Assembly: GCA_001824455.1 (NCBI GenBank)
Contig: MHXL01000090.1
Coordinates: 540-8,083 of the forward strand
From: Desulfuromonadaceae bacterium GWB2_53_15
GTDB lineage: Bacteria > Desulfobacterota > Desulfuromonadia > Geobacterales > Pseudopelobacteraceae
Reading direction: 5' to 3'
Length of the DNA stretch: 7,544 bases
This document shows positions 4,501-7,544 of this stretch, in pieces; positions within the stretch are counted from its first letter, which is position 1; each line of letters opens with the position of its first letter. The notes under the pieces are model-generated. The model saw only the letters and a program-made list of their open reading frames with translations, was not told the origin of the DNA and made no database searches. Made by a program: the position numbers and the translations under genes.

Positions 4501-4559
4501 CAACAAAAACAAATCTGGCGAAGCCGGGGATATGAGAAGTAATAGCTCTCATATCCCCG
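4501..4559 (-). terminator. Hairpin terminator overlapping the helicase stop codon
   Basis: A 13-bp perfect stem (CGGGGATATGAGA at 4525-4537 with its complement at 4547-4559) encloses a 9-base loop. The upstream arm contains the last helicase codons and the TGA. On the minus strand it is followed by a second mini-hairpin GGC-TTC-GCC and then a T-rich run TTTGTTTTTGTTG (4513-4501). The T run is about 11 bases from the main stem, so termination probably relies on the combination. It would separate helicase transcription from the island genes and from the SWIM gene. Confidence 0.6.
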
Positions 4560-7239
4560 CCTTCTCCAGATCCAGCGCCACCAGCTTCAAAAGTGCCTCG
4601 TCATCCATCTCGGTCAGCAGCGTTTCCGCCCCTTCCAGCAGTTCCGTAGCCAGTCCGGCCTTGGCGGCAATCAATGCGTCGATCTTCTCTTCCACAGTCC
4701 CTTTGCAGACGAACTTGTGTACCATGACGTTCTTTTTCTGGCCGATACGGAAGGCGCGGTCGGTGGCCTGGTTCTCCACCGCCGGGTTCCACCAGCGGTC
4801 AAAGTGGATCACATGGCTGGCGGCGGTCAGATTGAGGCCGGAACCGCCGGCCTTGAGGGACAGCACGAAGAAGGGCGGTCCATCCTCATGCTGAAAGCGG
4901 TCCACCAGTTTCTTTCGCTCGGACACCGGTGTGCCGCCGTGCAGCACCAGGCCGGGGCGGCCGAACAGTGTGGCCAGGAAGGTGGCTATCGGCCCGGCCA
5001 TCTCACGAAACTGGGTAAAAATCAGCGCCTTTTCCTGGCGCGAGGAGATTTCCTCAACCAGTTCGCGCAGCCGGATAAACTTGCCGCTGCGCTCCTCGGC
5101 GTAATCACCATCTCCCAGAGACTGGCCGGGGTGGTTGCAGATCTGCTTGAAACGCATCAGCGAGGAGAGGATCAGTCCCCGTCGCTTCATGCCCCCCTCC
5201 TGCTGTTCCTTCAGTGCGTCGGCCAACTCCTTCACCGCCTGGGAGTACAAGCGGGCCTGGGCCTTGCTGAGGCCGCACCAGGCCGCCATCTCGACCTTGT
5301 CGGGCAGATCGCTGATGACACTGCGGTCGCTCTTGAGGCGGCGCAGGATATAGGGCTGCACCAGCGAGCGCAGTGGGGCATAGGATGGAGGCTCGCGGTT
5401 TTCCAATGATGTGACGAATTGTTTGAAACGGGTCGCTGTACCCAGCAGACCGGGACAGATGAAGTCGAACAGCGACCAGAGATCGGACAGACGGTTTTCA
5501 ACCGGGGTGCCGGTCAGGGCAATCCTCGCCCTCCCGAAAAGTGTCTTGACCGCCTTGGCCTGCAGCGTACCGGGGTTTTTGATGGCCTGGGCCTCGTCCA
5601 GCACGATCAGGTTCCACTCCAGCTTTCTGATCCACTCCTGGCGTTGGAGCATGCCGTAGGTGGTCAGCACCGCGTCGGCAGACGACAGAGTCTCGGGATC
5701 AGCAGCGATGCGCGCCAGCTCCGACCGTTCGGTCTCAGACGGATGCAGGCAGACGACCGACAGCGACGGTGCAAAACGGTCCAGCTCGCTTTTCCAGTTG
5801 GAAAGCAGCGAAGCCGGCAGCACCAGCAGACTGGGAGCGGACCTCCCGGCACATCCCTTTTGCGCCAACAGCAGCGAGATAACCTGGATGGTCTTGCCCA
5901 GTCCCATGTCGTCGGCCAGGCAGGCGCCCAACCCCAACTCCGACAGAAACCAGAGCCAGTTGAGGCCGGTCTGCTGATAGGGGCGCAGAACAGCCTGCAA
6001 ACTGGAATCGGCCTGCACGGCGGTCAGCCTGGCCGGTTCCCGCAATCCGGCCAGCATCTCCCGCAAGCGGTCGCCCGCCTCCACAAAGGCCCAGCCGGTT
6101 TCATCCAGCATGGGATCATTGCCGGACAGGTCGCGCCGGGCGCCGGCCAGCAGGCGCATCCCTTCCACGAATGAAAGACCATCCTCACCAGCCTCTGCCT
6201 CGACCCGTTGCCACTGTTCCAGCGCCTGACGCAATTTTTCGCCATCCACCTCGACCCACTGGCCCCGCAGAAAGGCAAGCCCCTCCCCGGCCGTTGTCAA
6301 AGCGGCGATCTCCTCCGGCGTGAGGTCGACGCCCTCCAGGGTCAACTGTACCCTGAAATCCAGCAAGGCCCGCGCAGAAAGGGATTCTCCGACGTTAGAG
6401 CCAATGGCAACCTGCACACGGGGGCGGGGACGCCTTTTCCACCAATCCGGCAGACGCACCACCAGGCCGCTCTCCTCCAAGGCAGGCACATCCTTCAAAA
6501 ACGGGTAGGCCTCCTCCGGCGTCCAGGCCAGCGGATGATAGATATCGCCGTTATCCAGCAGATCCCGCACCCATTCGCAACGGGTGCCGGCATCGTGAAC
6601 CGGTTCCAGCAAACGCAGCAGCGCTGCGCGGTTGTTGGCGCCGGCGTATTCAGCCAGCGCCTGGCTGAGCGGCAGATGCTGGGCGCGGGCATTCTTGCCC
6701 AGTCGGGGTATGTAGGTCGCCATGAAGGCAAAGGGGAATTCGGGATCCTGCTTGTTTTCGGCCAGATGAAAACAGACCCGTCCCACCTGACGCCAGAGTG
6801 GCGCGTACTGGTGCAGGAAGCCGGCCAGACCCTCCGCATGTCGGACAATCGAATCCATCGCCCACCTATCGAGGTCGGCCCAGATGGCGGCAATAACATC
6901 CGGAGTGCAGTATTCAGCGCCCGGCATGGGGGGTATGCTCAGGGTCAGCTGGGCAAGGATCGAAGCATCGGGAGGAGGGAGCGGTTCAAGGCGCTCCGAG
7001 TTTGGCTGGGTCTGGCAGAGCAGCAGAAGGTAGCGTATGCCGAAGTCTCGCCAGAACAGCCAGGACAGCGGCCAGTCCGGGGATGATTTCCCCCCGGATA
7101 AAGCCATGATCCCGGCCGCATGTGAATCCGCGAAAGCCTGTTCGACAACTTCGGCTCGAAAGGGTACGGCAGCGTCATTTTTCAAAGCATCCTGGGTAAT
7201 TATCACCAGGTGGCCGGATGGAGTCAGGGTGAGGATCAT
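4549..7239 (-). CDS. SNF2-family DNA-dependent ATPase / helicase
   Basis: This complete 896-residue protein is a Swi2/Snf2-type ATP-driven DNA translocase. The first 410 residues match the bacterial SNF2 helicase-associated region, including LTPEEIAAL near 306-314 and a Trp-rich segment LPDWWKRRPRP near 263-273. The ATPase core follows: Walker A DDMGLGKT (443-450), TTYG near 525-528, Walker B-type DEAQ (548-551), LTGTPVENRLSDLWSLFDF (575-593), ILRRLKSD (631-638), then helicase-C motifs FTQF (741-744), SLKAGGSGLNL (794-804) and QATDRAFRIGQ (824-834). All motifs are present and the length fits the family. DEAQ instead of DEAH is common in bacterial members. The start at 7239 has only a weak GTGAG-like Shine-Dalgarno. 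Such helicases usually sit beside a SWIM zinc-finger gene, here displaced by 2.8 kb. The substrate and process are unknown. Confidence 0.96.
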   Translation of the reverse strand: MILTLTPSGHLVIITQDALKNDAAVPFRAEVVEQAFADSHAAGIMALSGGKSSPDWPLSWLFWRDFGIRYLLLLCQTQPNSERLEPLPPPDASILAQLTLSIPPMPGAEYCTPDVIAAIWADLDRWAMDSIVRHAEGLAGFLHQYAPLWRQVGRVCFHLAENKQDPEFPFAFMATYIPRLGKNARAQHLPLSQALAEYAGANNRAALLRLLEPVHDAGTRCEWVRDLLDNGDIYHPLAWTPEEAYPFLKDVPALEESGLVVRLPDWWKRRPRPRVQVAIGSNVGESLSARALLDFRVQLTLEGVDLTPEEIAALTTAGEGLAFLRGQWVEVDGEKLRQALEQWQRVEAEAGEDGLSFVEGMRLLAGARRDLSGNDPMLDETGWAFVEAGDRLREMLAGLREPARLTAVQADSSLQAVLRPYQQTGLNWLWFLSELGLGACLADDMGLGKTIQVISLLLAQKGCAGRSAPSLLVLPASLLSNWKSELDRFAPSLSVVCLHPSETERSELARIAADPETLSSADAVLTTYGMLQRQEWIRKLEWNLIVLDEAQAIKNPGTLQAKAVKTLFGRARIALTGTPVENRLSDLWSLFDFICPGLLGTATRFKQFVTSLENREPPSYAPLRSLVQPYILRRLKSDRSVISDLPDKVEMAAWCGLSKAQARLYSQAVKELADALKEQQEGGMKRRGLILSSLMRFKQICNHPGQSLGDGDYAEERSGKFIRLRELVEEISSRQEKALIFTQFREMAGPIATFLATLFGRPGLVLHGGTPVSERKKLVDRFQHEDGPPFFVLSLKAGGSGLNLTAASHVIHFDRWWNPAVENQATDRAFRIGQKKNVMVHKFVCKGTVEEKIDALIAAKAGLATELLEGAETLLTEMDDEALLKLVALDLEKAGI

Positions 7240-7268
7240 GTATTCAGCTCACAATGCATTTTATTATC

Positions 7269-7306
7269 GTAGGTTGCGTAGAGCAGCCATATCGCGAAAC
7301 CCGACA
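7269..7306. repeat. Intergenic imperfect palindrome, REP-like
   Basis: In the 81-base gap between the PIN gene and the helicase start, CGTAGGTTGCG pairs imperfectly with CGCGAAACCCGACA. It resembles the widespread intergenic palindromes built from GTAGGTTGGGT...AAACCCAACA. It lies 30 bases upstream of the helicase start, within the leader or promoter region, where the only promoter-like element is a weak GATAAT at about 7262-7267. Confidence 0.35.
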
Positions 7307-7320
7307 ATAATCCGTAAGGA

Positions 7321-7544
7321 TCAGGCAAGATTTTCCAGCAAGATAATATTGCCAAGCTGATTGGCTTTGCGGTAATAGGCGACATCAGCTGTTATAAGAG
7401 TGGCATTCTTATCAAGAGCCACAGAATGATAAACGGCATCGTAGAAAGTCACCTTGCAATCCTCCATTATACGCAGGGTGGCAGTAGAAAGTTGCGATGT
7501 CATCGGACTTTCATCAAAACGGTAGTCGAGAAAAATGTCCATGA
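7321..7544 (-). CDS. PIN-domain protein (VapC-type toxin), C-terminal part, runs off right edge
   Basis: The visible 73 codons remain open to the window edge, so the ATG at 7542 need not be the start; PIN toxins are usually 125-145 residues. The end of the PIN fold is clear: VTFYDAVYHSVALDKNATL with an Asp that belongs to the metal-binding acidic cluster, then ITADVAYYRKANQLGNIILL with the last conserved Asp. These belong to a ribonuclease active site coordinating Mg2+ or Mn2+, and the family acts as toxin in VapBC pairs. The expected antitoxin would lie just right of the window. The stop is 81 bases before the helicase start, with no clear terminator between, so readthrough into the helicase is possible. 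Confidence 0.82.
   Translation of the reverse strand, partial: MDIFLDYRFDESPMTSQLSTATLRIMEDCKVTFYDAVYHSVALDKNATLITADVAYYRKANQLGNIILLENLA

Noticed and set aside
4717..5409. Long plus-strand open frame (230 codons) within the helicase region
   Set aside because: It lies opposite the highly conserved helicase motifs, has low-complexity Gly/Ala/His/Gln composition and no family resemblance. It is an antisense shadow of a GC-rich gene.
6208..7086. Plus-strand open frame of 292 codons
   Set aside because: It is antisense to the N-terminal part of the helicase, with no recognisable domain and Arg/Gln-rich composition typical of reverse reading of GC-rich coding DNA.

Overview
The window looks like a chromosomal accessory region of a Gram-negative, moderately GC-rich bacterium. 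The Dpp/Opp-type permease, the SNF2/SWIM pair, the DUF6429 protein and the toxin-antitoxin content would suit the Geobacter/Desulfuromonadales neighbourhood. That assignment is inference from gene style only. All credible genes lie on the minus strand, so transcription runs from high to low coordinates.

In transcription order: the C-terminal part of a PIN-domain (VapC-like) toxin enters from the right edge (7321-7544). Next is a complete 896-residue SNF2-family helicase (4549-7239) with a terminator-like hairpin across its stop codon. An accessory island of about 2.8 kb follows (1747-4548). It holds a shrunken VapB/VapC pair with a strong promoter (4163-4470), a three-hairpin repeat (4072-4134), a possible gene remnant (3927-4068), an array of 18-bp palindromes spaced about 20-25 bp apart (3716-3887), a membrane-protein gene that looks like a lone integron cassette with an attC-like end (2818-3691), and a compact run encoding a DUF6429 protein and a HepT/MntA-type toxin-antitoxin pair. 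After the island comes the SWIM zinc-finger gene (766-1746), the usual neighbour of this type of SNF2 helicase. The island therefore appears to split a helicase-SWIM pair.

At the left, a GxxExxY (PD-(D/E)XK-like) gene is enclosed by a perfect 28-bp inverted repeat (363-390 and 790-817). This 455-bp unit overlaps the end of the SWIM gene, which now reads through the repeat to give a SHRAHRGTE-containing tail. It abuts the start of a dipeptide/oligopeptide-type ABC permease that leaves the window at position 1. Deleting exactly 363-817 on paper gives a SWIM stop codon overlapping the permease start as ATGA, which supports the idea of an inserted element.

The host backbone seems to be helicase - SWIM - ABC permease. 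It has been interrupted by small selfish or defence-type pieces: toxin-antitoxin genes, a gene cassette, a nuclease-bearing repeat element and palindromic repeats. The most notable signals are the inverted-repeat-bounded GxxExxY unit, the palindrome array, and the cassette-like membrane gene inserted between that array and the DUF6429-hepT-mntA run.
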